A DNA stretch of 64,000 nucleotides, from assembly GCA_963739515.1 (NCBI GenBank), contig CAVUAO010000003.1:930001-994000 (forward strand), read 5' to 3'. This stretch comes from JBFYTX01 sp963739515 (GTDB lineage Bacteria; Chloroflexota; Dehalococcoidia; Dehalococcoidales; RBG-16-60-22). The notes beneath the pieces are model-generated. The model did not search any database, was not told where the DNA came from, and worked only from the letters and a program-made list of their open reading frames with translations. The translations under genes were made by a program, and so were the position numbers. This document shows, in pieces, positions 26,011 through 33,757 of this stretch (positions are counted from its first letter, which is position 1; each line of letters starts with the position of its first letter).

Positions 26011-27336
26011 CTATTTTTTATGTTTCGTCGGGTCGGAAAGCTTGCCCGGCCCGAAGGAAGAGTAGTCCAGGTCGTAAAACTGGCGGCAGGCCGCAAAATA
26101 TCCCAGATGGCTCCCGCCCATGACCAGCTTGGCTACGGGGGCATCGCGGTAAAACTTCTCATAGTGGTTCTCCCGGATATAGCCGTAGCAGCCCATGAGC
26201 TCCATGCCCTTGAGAATCATTTCGGCGGCGGTGCGGGTAATATAGGAATGGACCGCGTGCCCCTTAGCCACCATGCTGGTGGTCGTCCAATCGCCGTAGA
26301 TTTCCGGATGGTCGTACTGGTGCGCCAGTTCCAGGAAAGAACCCCTGGCCAGCGTGATAAACGAGGCTATCTCGCCGATAATCATCGCCGCATCGAGGTG
26401 CTGGTTAATGAGCCTTCCCCCGGCCACCCTCTGCCCCGTGTAGTCAAGGAGCACGTCGAAGGCGCCCTGGAGGATGCCGACCATGTGGCCCGAGTTAAGG
26501 GGAAATGGGGGGGCCGAAGCGGTTTCAAAGATTTTCCAGGCCACGGGGCCGGCCAGTCCCCATGCTTTGGGTACCCTGACGTTGTCAAAATAGGTCGAGG
26601 TGTTCCTGTCAGCCATCATGCCGGCTTTAACCTCGAACTTGCCGTGGGAAACGCCGGGCCAGGGCTCGGGGACGTAAACCAGGGCAAAAGCGTCTTTGCC
26701 CAGCCGGGGGTCCATGTTGCAAATCACGCAGTTGAGGTCGGCCACGCCGGCGTTGGAAGCCCAGAACTTGTTGCCGTTGATGACCCAATCATCGCCTTCG
26801 AGCTTCGCCCTTACCCTGACGGTCTTGCCTTCGTTGGTGAGGTTCTCGATATCGGCGGCGGACTCCGGCTCGCTCATATTAAAGCAGGCGGCACGGAGCT
26901 CATCACCCAGAAACAGGGGCGAAAACTCGTCGAGCACCGCTTTGCCCCAGGCCTTGGCTTCGGGGGTGGGGGCCATAAGGTAAGCCAGGGTAGCCGGCGT
27001 CCAGCCCCAGTCGGTGACGGCGCTGTGCATGCTGATACCGTAATCGCCGCGGCCGATCTGTTCCTGTTTCAGGGCGCCCGAGACGATGGAAAGCAGCTCG
27101 TTGCCGCCGTATTCTTTCGGTATCATGTTCTTCTGGCAACCGAGGTCCACCTGTAGTTTCTTCAGGATGGGGGTAATGATTTCTTCATGCGTGACATCGT
27201 CGTCGATTTTATCACGGACGGGAATAATCTCCCTATCGGTAAAGTCCGACATGACCTTTTGCAGCATGCGCTGCTCTTCGTTGACGAAACACTCCGGGTA
27301 CTGTAATTTATACCATTGGCTGCTCTGGTCTAACAT
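26011..27336 (-). CDS. Acyl-CoA dehydrogenase
   Basis: 441-residue FAD-dependent acyl-CoA dehydrogenase. N-terminal helical domain, then the flavin-binding middle (AACFNMSEPESAADIENLTNEGKTVRVRAKLEGDDWVINGNKFWASNAGVADL is the standard beta-domain region), and C-terminal helical bundle with MELMGCYGYIRENHYEKFYRDAPVAKLVMGGSH. Electrons go to an ETF, which is not encoded here. Substrate unknown; an intermediate of the aromatic or fatty acid pathways would suit. Starts at ATG 27336 with GAGGAGGG upstream. Confidence 0.88.
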   Translation of the reverse strand: MLDQSSQWYKLQYPECFVNEEQRMLQKVMSDFTDREIIPVRDKIDDDVTHEEIITPILKKLQVDLGCQKNMIPKEYGGNELLSIVSGALKQEQIGRGDYGISMHSAVTDWGWTPATLAYLMAPTPEAKAWGKAVLDEFSPLFLGDELRAACFNMSEPESAADIENLTNEGKTVRVRAKLEGDDWVINGNKFWASNAGVADLNCVICNMDPRLGKDAFALVYVPEPWPGVSHGKFEVKAGMMADRNTSTYFDNVRVPKAWGLAGPVAWKIFETASAPPFPLNSGHMVGILQGAFDVLLDYTGQRVAGGRLINQHLDAAMIIGEIASFITLARGSFLELAHQYDHPEIYGDWTTTSMVAKGHAVHSYITRTAAEMILKGMELMGCYGYIRENHYEKFYRDAPVAKLVMGGSHLGYFAACRQFYDLDYSSFGPGKLSDPTKHKK

Positions 27337-27436
27337 TTTGTTGCCCTCCTCTTAATTATTGATACCGGCAGGTCATATGTTCCCACATGATATATTTTTC
27401 CCGGCGCTAACGTCAAACCCGCTTGAGTCAAAAGAC

Positions 27437-27465
27437 TTGATTTTACACGTTTTATTCTCTAAAAT
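27437..27465 (+). promoter_or_regulatory. Promoter of the tRNA-Val gene
   Basis: TTGATT (27437-27442), 17-base spacer, TAAAAT (27460-27465). The predicted start of transcription is about a dozen bases before the mature tRNA. Confidence 0.55.
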
Positions 27466-27484
27466 CTATAGACGGTCAATATCC

Positions 27485-27561
27485 GGGCGGTTAGCTCAGC
27501 TGGTTAGAGCGTCAGTATCACACACTGAAGGCCACAGGTTCGAGTCCTGTACCGCCCACCA
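27485..27561 (+). tRNA. tRNA-Val (anticodon CAC)
   Basis: Full cloverleaf: acceptor GGGCGGT with ACCGCCC, D stem GCTC/GAGC, anticodon stem TCAGT/ACTGA with loop ATCACAC giving anticodon CAC (valine, GUG codons), T stem ACAGG/CCTGT with TTCGAGT loop, discriminator A and encoded CCA. U33 and the loop lengths are normal. Confidence 0.95.
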
Positions 27562-27674
27562 TATTGTACAGTAGGCAGAACTCCCAGTCCTTCTTCTTTA
27601 GCTCTGTTTTTCCTGCACTAGATATATAATGAGTTTAATAACGCGCTTTGCCCAAGTCATAAAGGAGGTGTGCC

Positions 27675-28043
27675 ATGGTTGACAGCAGTGGACTTTCGGA
27701 AGAGGAAGAATTCCGTGGAGCTCAAATCCAAATCTTAGGCACTAATCCGAGGACTCCAGAGAAAGGAAGAATATTCGTCTGGACCAAAATGGGTTGGTTC
27801 GAGCGTTTGGAGGGACCGTCAAGAAATGTAGCTTTTACTCCTGTAGCCGACTCGGAAGAAGAATTGCGCAAATTGATTTCGCGGGATAACCCCCAGGCAG
27901 TTTTATATGAACTGGGTGATAAGAATAGAAAAAAGGTCTCTGAGGAATTCATAGAGCAATCCCGATCCTATCCGGATTCTCCTGAAGATTCGATCGAAGA
28001 GCCCGATGAGGATGATCAAGAATACCATCAACACGGCTTATGA
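27675..28043 (+). CDS. Hypothetical acidic protein
   Basis: A 122-residue protein of unknown function. It has a beta-rich middle (KGRIFVWTKMGWFERLEG) and a very acidic, probably disordered C-terminal tail rich in Asp, Glu, Ser and Pro. No signal peptide or membrane segment. ATG at 27675 follows AAAGGAGGTG, a strong ribosome binding site, so it is likely translated. Its stop overlaps the start of the next small gene in an ATGA arrangement. Confidence 0.6.
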   Translation: MVDSSGLSEEEEFRGAQIQILGTNPRTPEKGRIFVWTKMGWFERLEGPSRNVAFTPVADSEEELRKLISRDNPQAVLYELGDKNRKKVSEEFIEQSRSYPDSPEDSIEEPDEDDQEYHQHGL

Positions 28044-28327
28044 TATGGGACGTAACCGGCGTTTCGCCTCATCGGTGGCCAGCCCGGCCGAAGGTGCCCG
28101 CAGGAGCCGCGGAACTGGCGAGTCTGGCCGGGGGACTACCCGAGTGGCTGGACAGGATGATGAAGACAGCCGAGCGGGGGGAGATACAGGTACGCGCCGA
28201 TGTGTCCGGCGTGGAACAACATATTCACCGCCTGGAACGGATAGTAAACAGGACCATCATAGTTATTATCGGTGCCGCTCTTCTTATCGGGTTGGCGCTG
28301 TTCTTTGTGGGTTTACGGCTGGGGTAA
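28040..28327 (+). CDS. Small membrane protein resembling only the C-terminal tail of UbiB/ABC1 kinases
   Basis: 95 residues, overlapping the preceding gene by four bases (ATGA). The part from about residue 27 onward (LASLAGGLPEWLDRMMKTAERGEI, then a VRADVSGVEQHIHRLERIVN helix and a terminal membrane segment) aligns by eye with the last 70 residues of the complete UbiB-family protein at 45720-47285 (ERGELRIRSEVLGLETHMEHLERIVKLLVIG). The kinase core is absent. It may be a decayed fragment, but the translational coupling suggests it could be a retained membrane module. Confidence 0.55.
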   Translation: MIWDVTGVSPHRWPARPKVPAGAAELASLAGGLPEWLDRMMKTAERGEIQVRADVSGVEQHIHRLERIVNRTIIVIIGAALLIGLALFFVGLRLG

Positions 28328-28432
28328 CCAGGAAATTCGCGCAAGAATAATTGAGCAGACTCATGCTATTATTATTATCGTCCGACTAAACGGAGAGGTT
28401 CCTGTTCTCCCGCAAAAGACCAGGAGGGGAAA

Positions 28433-29068
28433 ATGATAAGATTACTAAAAAAACTGTTGACTTTTATAATCTATGGCTTAGTTTTCTGGCTTCCGGTTAT
28501 ATTGGTGGTCTACATAGCGGTTTTTCTTATTAACAATGCTGAAAAGATCGGGAAAATGATTCTGGGCGTGGCCGTGCCTGATAAGTATTTATATTACGGT
28601 CTCGGTATTGCCCTTTGCGTACTGATTATATTTTTATCCGGGATGTTATTGAAATTGACCAGAGTCGGGAAAGTGCTTTCTAAGATTCCGGTTATAGGAC
28701 TCTTTTTTGCCCAGGGCGAAATAATGACGATTAACAGACTGAGTCATATGCAGCCCTGCCTTTTCTTATATTCACCAACCTGTATTTCTTATGGCTGGAT
28801 ACTCTCCGAGGAAAAGGTCAAACTAAGTAAAGATAACGCCGTTTTCCCCATAATAAACGTGTATTTCGCCAACGTGCCAACCTTTATTACCGGACAGGTT
28901 TTCGCGGTAAGGAAAGACACGGTCATGAAACTCGCTAATTCTTCATCCGAGGTAATTAACCTTCTGCTTTATGCCTTCCGCAGCCCGGCGGCCCTCGAAT
29001 ATATTCCATGGGAAGATGAATCTCAAGAAGAATTTAGAGAAAGATCAAAATTATTCGGGCTGAAGTAG
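28433..29068 (+). CDS. DUF502-like integral membrane protein
   Basis: 211 residues with two N-terminal membrane segments (TFIIYGLVFWLPVILVVYIAVFL and YYGLGIALCVLIIFLSGMLL), a conserved-looking RVGKVLSKIPVIGLFFAQGE stretch, and a soluble beta-rich C-terminal domain. Topology and the G-KxLxxIPxIGxxF pattern resemble DUF502 membrane proteins, whose function is not established. ATG at 28433 follows AGGAGGGG. Confidence 0.55.
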   Translation: MIRLLKKLLTFIIYGLVFWLPVILVVYIAVFLINNAEKIGKMILGVAVPDKYLYYGLGIALCVLIIFLSGMLLKLTRVGKVLSKIPVIGLFFAQGEIMTINRLSHMQPCLFLYSPTCISYGWILSEEKVKLSKDNAVFPIINVYFANVPTFITGQVFAVRKDTVMKLANSSSEVINLLLYAFRSPAALEYIPWEDESQEEFRERSKLFGLK

Positions 29069-29223
29069 CACTCAGAGAAATTGTCCCCGGCCTGTCCCGA
29101 AAGAAAATAATATTAAGTGGTGGCAAATCAAATAAAGCGCTTATTACATCGGACAAAAGACCGTCTGCTAAAAATTCCTGCTGTGCAGTTGATATACCGC
29201 ACCGCAGAGAAAAAGGAGGCAAC

Positions 29224-29379
29224 ATGTTCCTATTATTAGTTCTTGGTATTATTCTCTTGATCTTGTGGGCACTGGGAATGTTCGTCTGGACTCTGGGCGC
29301 TCTTATCCATATCGCGCTGGTTATCGCCGTCATTTTAATCATCATCTGGCTGATAAGAGCAGTGTTCAGGAGAGGTTAG
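29224..29379 (+). CDS. Lmo0937-type small membrane protein
   Basis: A 51-residue, almost entirely hydrophobic protein with two predicted helices (LLLVLGIILLILWALGMF and IHIALVIAVILIIIWLIRAV) and a short basic end. Length and pattern match the Lmo0937 family of tiny envelope proteins of unknown function, often stress related. The start has AAGGAGGC a few bases upstream. Too short for ordinary gene cut-offs. Confidence 0.7.
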   Translation: MFLLLVLGIILLILWALGMFVWTLGALIHIALVIAVILIIIWLIRAVFRRG

Positions 29380-29480
29380 GAGATTCCGGCCTTTAAGCAA
29401 GACTCCGCGTCCGGGATAGAAAATTATGAGTGCCTCGGGCAAATCTTTGCGTGGTGCGTTTTGCTTTTAGTAATTTGTTG

Positions 29481-29509
29481 TTGACGTTGTCATGCCTTTG
29501 AATTAAGAT
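29481..29509 (+). promoter_or_regulatory. Candidate promoter of glpX
   Basis: TTGACG (29481-29486), 17-base spacer, TAAGAT (29504-29509), 60 bases before the glpX start codon. Confidence 0.5.
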
Positions 29510-29569
29510 AGCAGTACTGCTAATTATTCGTTCGTTATTGTTATTACGTTTGAACGTGGAAAATTGTAG

Positions 29570-30571
29570 ATGAAAAGTACGCATTCTCAACGTCCGATTG
29601 AACGTAATATTGCCATGGAGTTAGTGCGCGTCACCGAAGCGGCCGCTATGGCGGCCGCTCGCTATCTGGGCAGGGGCGATAAAAAACTGGTAGACGAGGC
29701 AGCGGTAGCGGCCATGCGCTATACTTTAGGCTTCATCCGGATGGACGGAATCGTGGTCATCGGTGAGGGGGAAAAAGACGAAGCTCCCATGTTATATATC
29801 GGGGAGCGTATTGGCGACGGCTCCGATTTACAGGTGGATATTGCCGTCGATCCCATTGACGGGACGACCTCGGTTGCCAGAGGTCTCCCCGGGGCTATCT
29901 CGGTGGTAGCGCTTTCGGCTAAGGGCACGATAAACTGCCCCCGGCAATTTGTTTATATGAACAAAATCGTCACCGGACCGGAAGCCAAAGACTACATAGA
30001 TATCAATGCATCGGTAGCGGAAAACTTGAAGAACATAGCCAGCGCCAAGAAGAAAAGGGTGTCAGAGTTAACGGTAGTAGTCTTAGACAGGCCGCGTCAC
30101 GAACAGTTGTTATCGGATATCAGAAGTGCCGGCGCCAGGGTCAAATTGATTTCTGACGGGGATGTTTCCGCGAGTATCGAAGCCGCTCTGCCTGAAAAAG
30201 AGGTTGATGCCCTTATGGGCATCGGAGGCACCCCGGAAGGGGTCCTCTCCGCCGCGGCGATACACTGTATCGGGGGCGGCATTCAATGTAAAGCCTGGCC
30301 CCGTGATGACGCCGAAATAAAGGCCGCTATCGCCGCAGGAATCGATGTTGATAAGGTCTATAAGACGCAGGACTTAATAGATAGTGATGACGTGTTTTTT
30401 GCCGCTACCGGCGTTAGCAGCGGCGAACTATTGAAGGGGGTACGGTACTTTAGCGGCGGGGTACAGACTCAGTCTATCGCGATGCGCTGCCGTTCTGGTA
30501 CCGTCCGCTGGATAGATGCCTGGCACAACTTTGACCGACTTGATAAATTGAGCTTTTTTAAGCTACATTGA
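29570..30571 (+). CDS. glpX: Class II fructose-1,6-bisphosphatase
   Basis: 333-residue GlpX-type phosphatase, which converts fructose 1,6-bisphosphate to fructose 6-phosphate in gluconeogenesis. Metal and substrate motifs: GEGEKDEAPMLYIGE, VDPIDGTTSVARG (Asp-rich Li+-sensitive phosphatase motif), SVVALS, and GIGGTPEGVLSAAAI. An alternative later start (M16, at NIAMELVRVTE) is typical of the family. It converges with glgC with 21 bases between stops, placing two carbon-storage and sugar genes together. Confidence 0.93.
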   Translation: MKSTHSQRPIERNIAMELVRVTEAAAMAAARYLGRGDKKLVDEAAVAAMRYTLGFIRMDGIVVIGEGEKDEAPMLYIGERIGDGSDLQVDIAVDPIDGTTSVARGLPGAISVVALSAKGTINCPRQFVYMNKIVTGPEAKDYIDINASVAENLKNIASAKKKRVSELTVVVLDRPRHEQLLSDIRSAGARVKLISDGDVSASIEAALPEKEVDALMGIGGTPEGVLSAAAIHCIGGGIQCKAWPRDDAEIKAAIAAGIDVDKVYKTQDLIDSDDVFFAATGVSSGELLKGVRYFSGGVQTQSIAMRCRSGTVRWIDAWHNFDRLDKLSFFKLH

Positions 30572-30592
30572 AAAAGGCGTTACTTCACCCCA

Positions 30593-31849
30593 TCAGTCCG
30601 GCCCTATAACCATGCCTTCGGGAACGACAACTATGCCTTTATCCGATATGGTGCAGCCTTTCCTCGCATCCTCCTCCAGGTCATACCCGATTGATACGCC
30701 AGACTTGATTCTCACCCCGATGTCGACGATGGCTCGCTTAATCTTGGCACCGGGTTCTATATTGACATCATCAAATATTATCGATTCCTCGACTGACGCA
30801 TCTCTCTCCGCGATTACGCCCGGAGACAGAATAGATTTCCACACCGTGCCGCCGCTAATGATACAGCCATCCGACACCATAGAATCCGATGCCTTTCCTC
30901 CGAAGATAAACTTGCTCGGAGGCAGCGACCTCTCATAAGCCCTGAAAGGCCACTTCTCACCGTAGAGATTGAGAGGGGGGTCCACACTTACCAGGTCCAT
31001 ACTCGCTTCATAATACGAATCAATGGAGCCGATATCCTTCCAGTAAGAAGAATCGCGCGTCTTCTCAACCAGAACCTTATGCCTGGTACCGTCCTTCACC
31101 TCAACCACGAAATCCTCAATCTTGTTCTCCTTTTCGTACTCGTAGGTGAAGATATTAAGGCCTCGGCTGATTGCCTTGGGAATAATACCCTTACCGAAGT
31201 CGTCGTCTGGTTCTTGTAGGACTTCTCTCAGGGTACCAACTCTAAATACATAAACCCCCATGGAACCAAGGACGTGTTCCGGAGCCCCGGCAGTTGTCTC
31301 TGGCTGTGGAGGTTTTTCATGGAACCCGACCACCCTGTGGTCATGGTCTTCTTCAAGCACTCCCAGCCTTCCCGCCGCCTCTTCCGGCCTTACCCTGATA
31401 GCCGATATAGTGAGATCCGCTTTCTTCATCTCGTGATAGTCTACTATCTGACGATAGTTCATCTTATAGATATGGTCACCAGAGAGAATCAGGACAGGAT
31501 CGCTAGCCCTTCCCTTGACCAGATCAAGATTTTGCCGTATGGCGTCTGCCGTGCCGCGGTACCAATCTGTACCTACCTTCCGCTGCGCCGGCACGCAGTA
31601 GATGTAGTCCCCCAACCTTGAACCCGAGATGCCCCAGCCATTCTGGATATGTTTATGCAATGAGTCTGACAGGTACTGGGTGAGAATGGAAATCTGGCGG
31701 ATACCCGAGTTGATGCAGTTGCTCAGCGTGAAATCGATGATCAGGTATTTGCCTCCGAAAGGAACCGCCGCTTTTGATCGCCCTCTCGTTAAGGGCTGCA
31801 GCCTTTCACCAGCTCCGCCTGCCATTACAATTACTTGGACATTGTTCAC
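30593..31849 (-). CDS. glgC: Glucose-1-phosphate adenylyltransferase
   Basis: ADP-glucose pyrophosphorylase, the first committed step of glycogen synthesis. The N-terminal nucleotidyltransferase has VMAGGAGERLQPLTRGRSKAAVPFGGKY, then ILSGDHIYKMNYR, GFHEKP and DSSYWKDIGSIDSYYEASMDL. The C-terminal part is a left-handed beta helix (hexapeptide repeats: GCIISGGTV..SILSPGVIAERDASVEESIIFDDVNIEPGAKI). I choose GTG at 31849 (418 residues) because it lies just before the conserved start and follows GGGGT; the frame can extend to a TTG at 31864. Confidence 0.93.
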   Translation of the reverse strand: MNNVQVIVMAGGAGERLQPLTRGRSKAAVPFGGKYLIIDFTLSNCINSGIRQISILTQYLSDSLHKHIQNGWGISGSRLGDYIYCVPAQRKVGTDWYRGTADAIRQNLDLVKGRASDPVLILSGDHIYKMNYRQIVDYHEMKKADLTISAIRVRPEEAAGRLGVLEEDHDHRVVGFHEKPPQPETTAGAPEHVLGSMGVYVFRVGTLREVLQEPDDDFGKGIIPKAISRGLNIFTYEYEKENKIEDFVVEVKDGTRHKVLVEKTRDSSYWKDIGSIDSYYEASMDLVSVDPPLNLYGEKWPFRAYERSLPPSKFIFGGKASDSMVSDGCIISGGTVWKSILSPGVIAERDASVEESIIFDDVNIEPGAKIKRAIVDIGVRIKSGVSIGYDLEEDARKGCTISDKGIVVVPEGMVIGPD

Positions 31850-32050
31850 TGTTATACCCCGCAACGTCCTTTATTCACTCATTATATCAAACTCGAGGGC
31901 ATTGGCAAGTCGTTCCTCTTTTGCGATATCCTTTGATTCAAACACCTAATCCTATGGCGATGATATCTGTTACTCTAACTCGAAAGGTGGTACAATCCCT
32001 GAGAGAAAGTCAACTAGAAATAGAATTACACAATTTATGGGAGCATCAAT

Positions 32051-32380
32051 ATGAATATCTATATCGGTAATTTGGCGCCTGAGGTGACGGAAGAGGAACT
32101 TAAACAGGAATTCACGGCCTTTGGGAAAGTTACGTCTGTAAATATCATAAAAGATAAGTACAGTGGCCAATCAAGGGGATTTGGATTTATTGAGATGCCC
32201 TCAATGACTGAAGGCCAGGCCGCGATTAATAGCCTCAAAGGGAAAACGCTAAAGGACCGGACGCTTGAGGTTAGTGAGGCCCGCCCTCGCTCCGAGAGAG
32301 GCTCCTACCGCGACCAGAGGAGCGGCTCTTATGGGGGCAGGAGTAGTAGTTTCGGTGGCGGCGGCAAACAGCCAGGATAA
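32051..32380 (+). CDS. RRM-domain RNA-binding protein
   Basis: 109 residues with a single RNA recognition motif: RNP2 IYIGNL (residues 3-8) and RNP1 RGFGFIEM (42-49). A short C-terminal tail is rich in Arg, Gly, Ser and Tyr, as in cyanobacterial Rbp proteins. It probably binds single-stranded RNA, perhaps as an RNA chaperone. GGGAG precedes the ATG. The upstream gap is shared with the divergent glgC gene. Confidence 0.93.
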   Translation: MNIYIGNLAPEVTEEELKQEFTAFGKVTSVNIIKDKYSGQSRGFGFIEMPSMTEGQAAINSLKGKTLKDRTLEVSEARPRSERGSYRDQRSGSYGGRSSSFGGGGKQPG

Positions 32381-32530
32381 CCTTCTACCATTGGAAATTC
32401 GAATGGCCAGACTAAATAGGCGAAACATGCGATCCAAAAATGTATGTAGCCAGTCACCTGTTATGTATGTTTCTGCAACAAAGTGATTTGCGGCCGGTTC
32501 TATAATTATCCAATTTTGGGAGGAAGAATA

Positions 32531-32833
32531 ATGGGAGATCAAAAAGAACAACCACAAAAAGATGACAAGCGCTCGGGAAAACGAGCTGCAGAGGAAGCTG
32601 AGCGTATCACTAAAGAGCAGTTAAGAAAGAGAGCTTATTTAGTTAAAGAAGAGACGATTGAAAAAGCTTCGAAAGCAAGAAAAACCAGGCAGATGGAAAA
32701 GCAGACTGCCGAGGAAATTAGGCAATCAGATAAAGACCAAACGAGAAAGAAAATCTACTTTGCTAAGGAGCAGGCGCTAGCCGAGGCTCAGGAGGCGAGG
32801 AAGCTTAAGGCTAAAAATCAACCACCACGGTAA
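32531..32833 (+). CDS. Hypothetical charged helical protein
   Basis: 100 residues, very rich in Lys, Glu, Gln, Ala and Arg, with no hydrophobic core; likely a long helix or coiled coil. It contains an internal duplication: two about 35-residue units each with ITKEQLRKRAYLVKEE or SDKDQTRKKIYFAKEQ followed by a KA-rich stretch. GGGAGGAAG precedes the ATG at 32531. A longer frame exists upstream but has no start signal. Function unknown. Confidence 0.6.
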   Translation: MGDQKEQPQKDDKRSGKRAAEEAERITKEQLRKRAYLVKEETIEKASKARKTRQMEKQTAEEIRQSDKDQTRKKIYFAKEQALAEAQEARKLKAKNQPPR

Positions 32834-33068
32834 GCGAGAAACCGAGAATTCTCTCGTTTCACATTGGAAGGCTCAGGCTCAAAGAGTTATGGGCATATTG
32901 GGCTCTGAAGTCAGGCACCTAGGGATTATCTTGAGTTTGCCGAATTTCTAGCGAGGCTCTGGCACTAATATATAAATATTTTACAAATACTATTGATTTT
33001 CTTAGAGATACTTGGTATTATTGTACAAATGAACCAATGTACCTGAATATCTCGAAACTGAATACAAG

Positions 33069-33551
33069 ATGATTATACAAAAAGACATTCATATCAGAAT
33101 CCCGCAGGAGCTGTATACCAAGTTAAAGGTAAAATGCGCCTATGGTGGCACTTCTATGCAAGACTACATCATTAAATTAATAACCTTGGGTATAGAAAAT
33201 CTTTCCGGCAAAAAAAGGTCCGTCCTGATAGTGGATGATGAAAAAATCATGCGCGAGTCTCTAAGGGACTGGCTTAAGGATGGTTATGAGGTAACCACGG
33301 CTGAAACCGGCGAAGAAGCTATTGAACTGGTAAAAAACCATGATTTTGACGCTTTTGTTCTGGATGTAAGATTAACAGGGAAAAGCGGTATTGACGTACT
33401 GAAAGAAGTTAAACAGATAAAACCGCAAATCAATTCCATTATTATGACCGCTTATCCCTCGGTGGAATTAGCGGTCGAAGCGATGAAAGCGGGCGCCACA
33501 GAATATATCGTGAAACCTTTTTCTCCAAATCAGCTGGAAAAGCTTATCTGA
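33069..33551 (+). CDS. Ribbon-helix-helix / response-regulator receiver fusion
   Basis: 160 residues. Residues 1-45 look like a ribbon-helix-helix DNA-binding domain of the Arc/CopG type (IHIRIPQELYTKLKVKCAYGGTSMQDYIIKLI). Residues 50-160 are a complete CheY-like receiver with D56/D57, phospho-acceptor D99, T127 and K149. In standard regulators the DNA-binding domain is C-terminal and winged-helix or HTH; an N-terminal RHH domain is rare. It lies upstream of the Hdr/Mvh operon, and a sensor kinase follows that operon, so it is a candidate regulator of it. Confidence 0.75.
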   Translation: MIIQKDIHIRIPQELYTKLKVKCAYGGTSMQDYIIKLITLGIENLSGKKRSVLIVDDEKIMRESLRDWLKDGYEVTTAETGEEAIELVKNHDFDAFVLDVRLTGKSGIDVLKEVKQIKPQINSIIMTAYPSVELAVEAMKAGATEYIVKPFSPNQLEKLI

Positions 33552-33640
33552 CGAGTCAATTAAATGTCAATAATAATTAGCCATGAGAAAAGATAGGAAC
33601 ACAGATGTGCCAGATATTAAGCAAAAGGCAACTTAATAGC

Positions 33641-33667
33641 AGGTGAGATGTTTAAATACACTCACCT
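33641..33667. promoter_or_regulatory. Hairpin between the RHH-receiver gene and hdrA
   Basis: AGGTGAG pairs with CTCACCT, with TGT/ACA extending the stem beyond a bulged A. It has no long T run, so it could be a weak terminator or an operator. Confidence 0.35.
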
Positions 33668-33757
33668 TTATTATATGTATTGTCAAAACCACTTTGAATG
33701 CGGCACCGGAGCGCCGTTATAACTTTTTTCGTTTCTAGCTTTTAAGGAGGCAGATGC

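Noticed and set aside
29224..29379. Dismissing the 51-codon frame as noise
   Set aside because: It has a good ribosome binding site and the two-helix pattern of Lmo0937-type proteins, so I kept it as a gene.
32837..32860. Hairpin after the charged 100-residue protein as a terminator
   Set aside because: The stem (GAAA and CGAGA with their complements) has a bulged C and there is no T tract, so the evidence is too weak.
33641..33667. Calling the hairpin before hdrA a terminator
   Set aside because: It has no T run and its stem has a bulge. I list it only as a possible regulatory hairpin.
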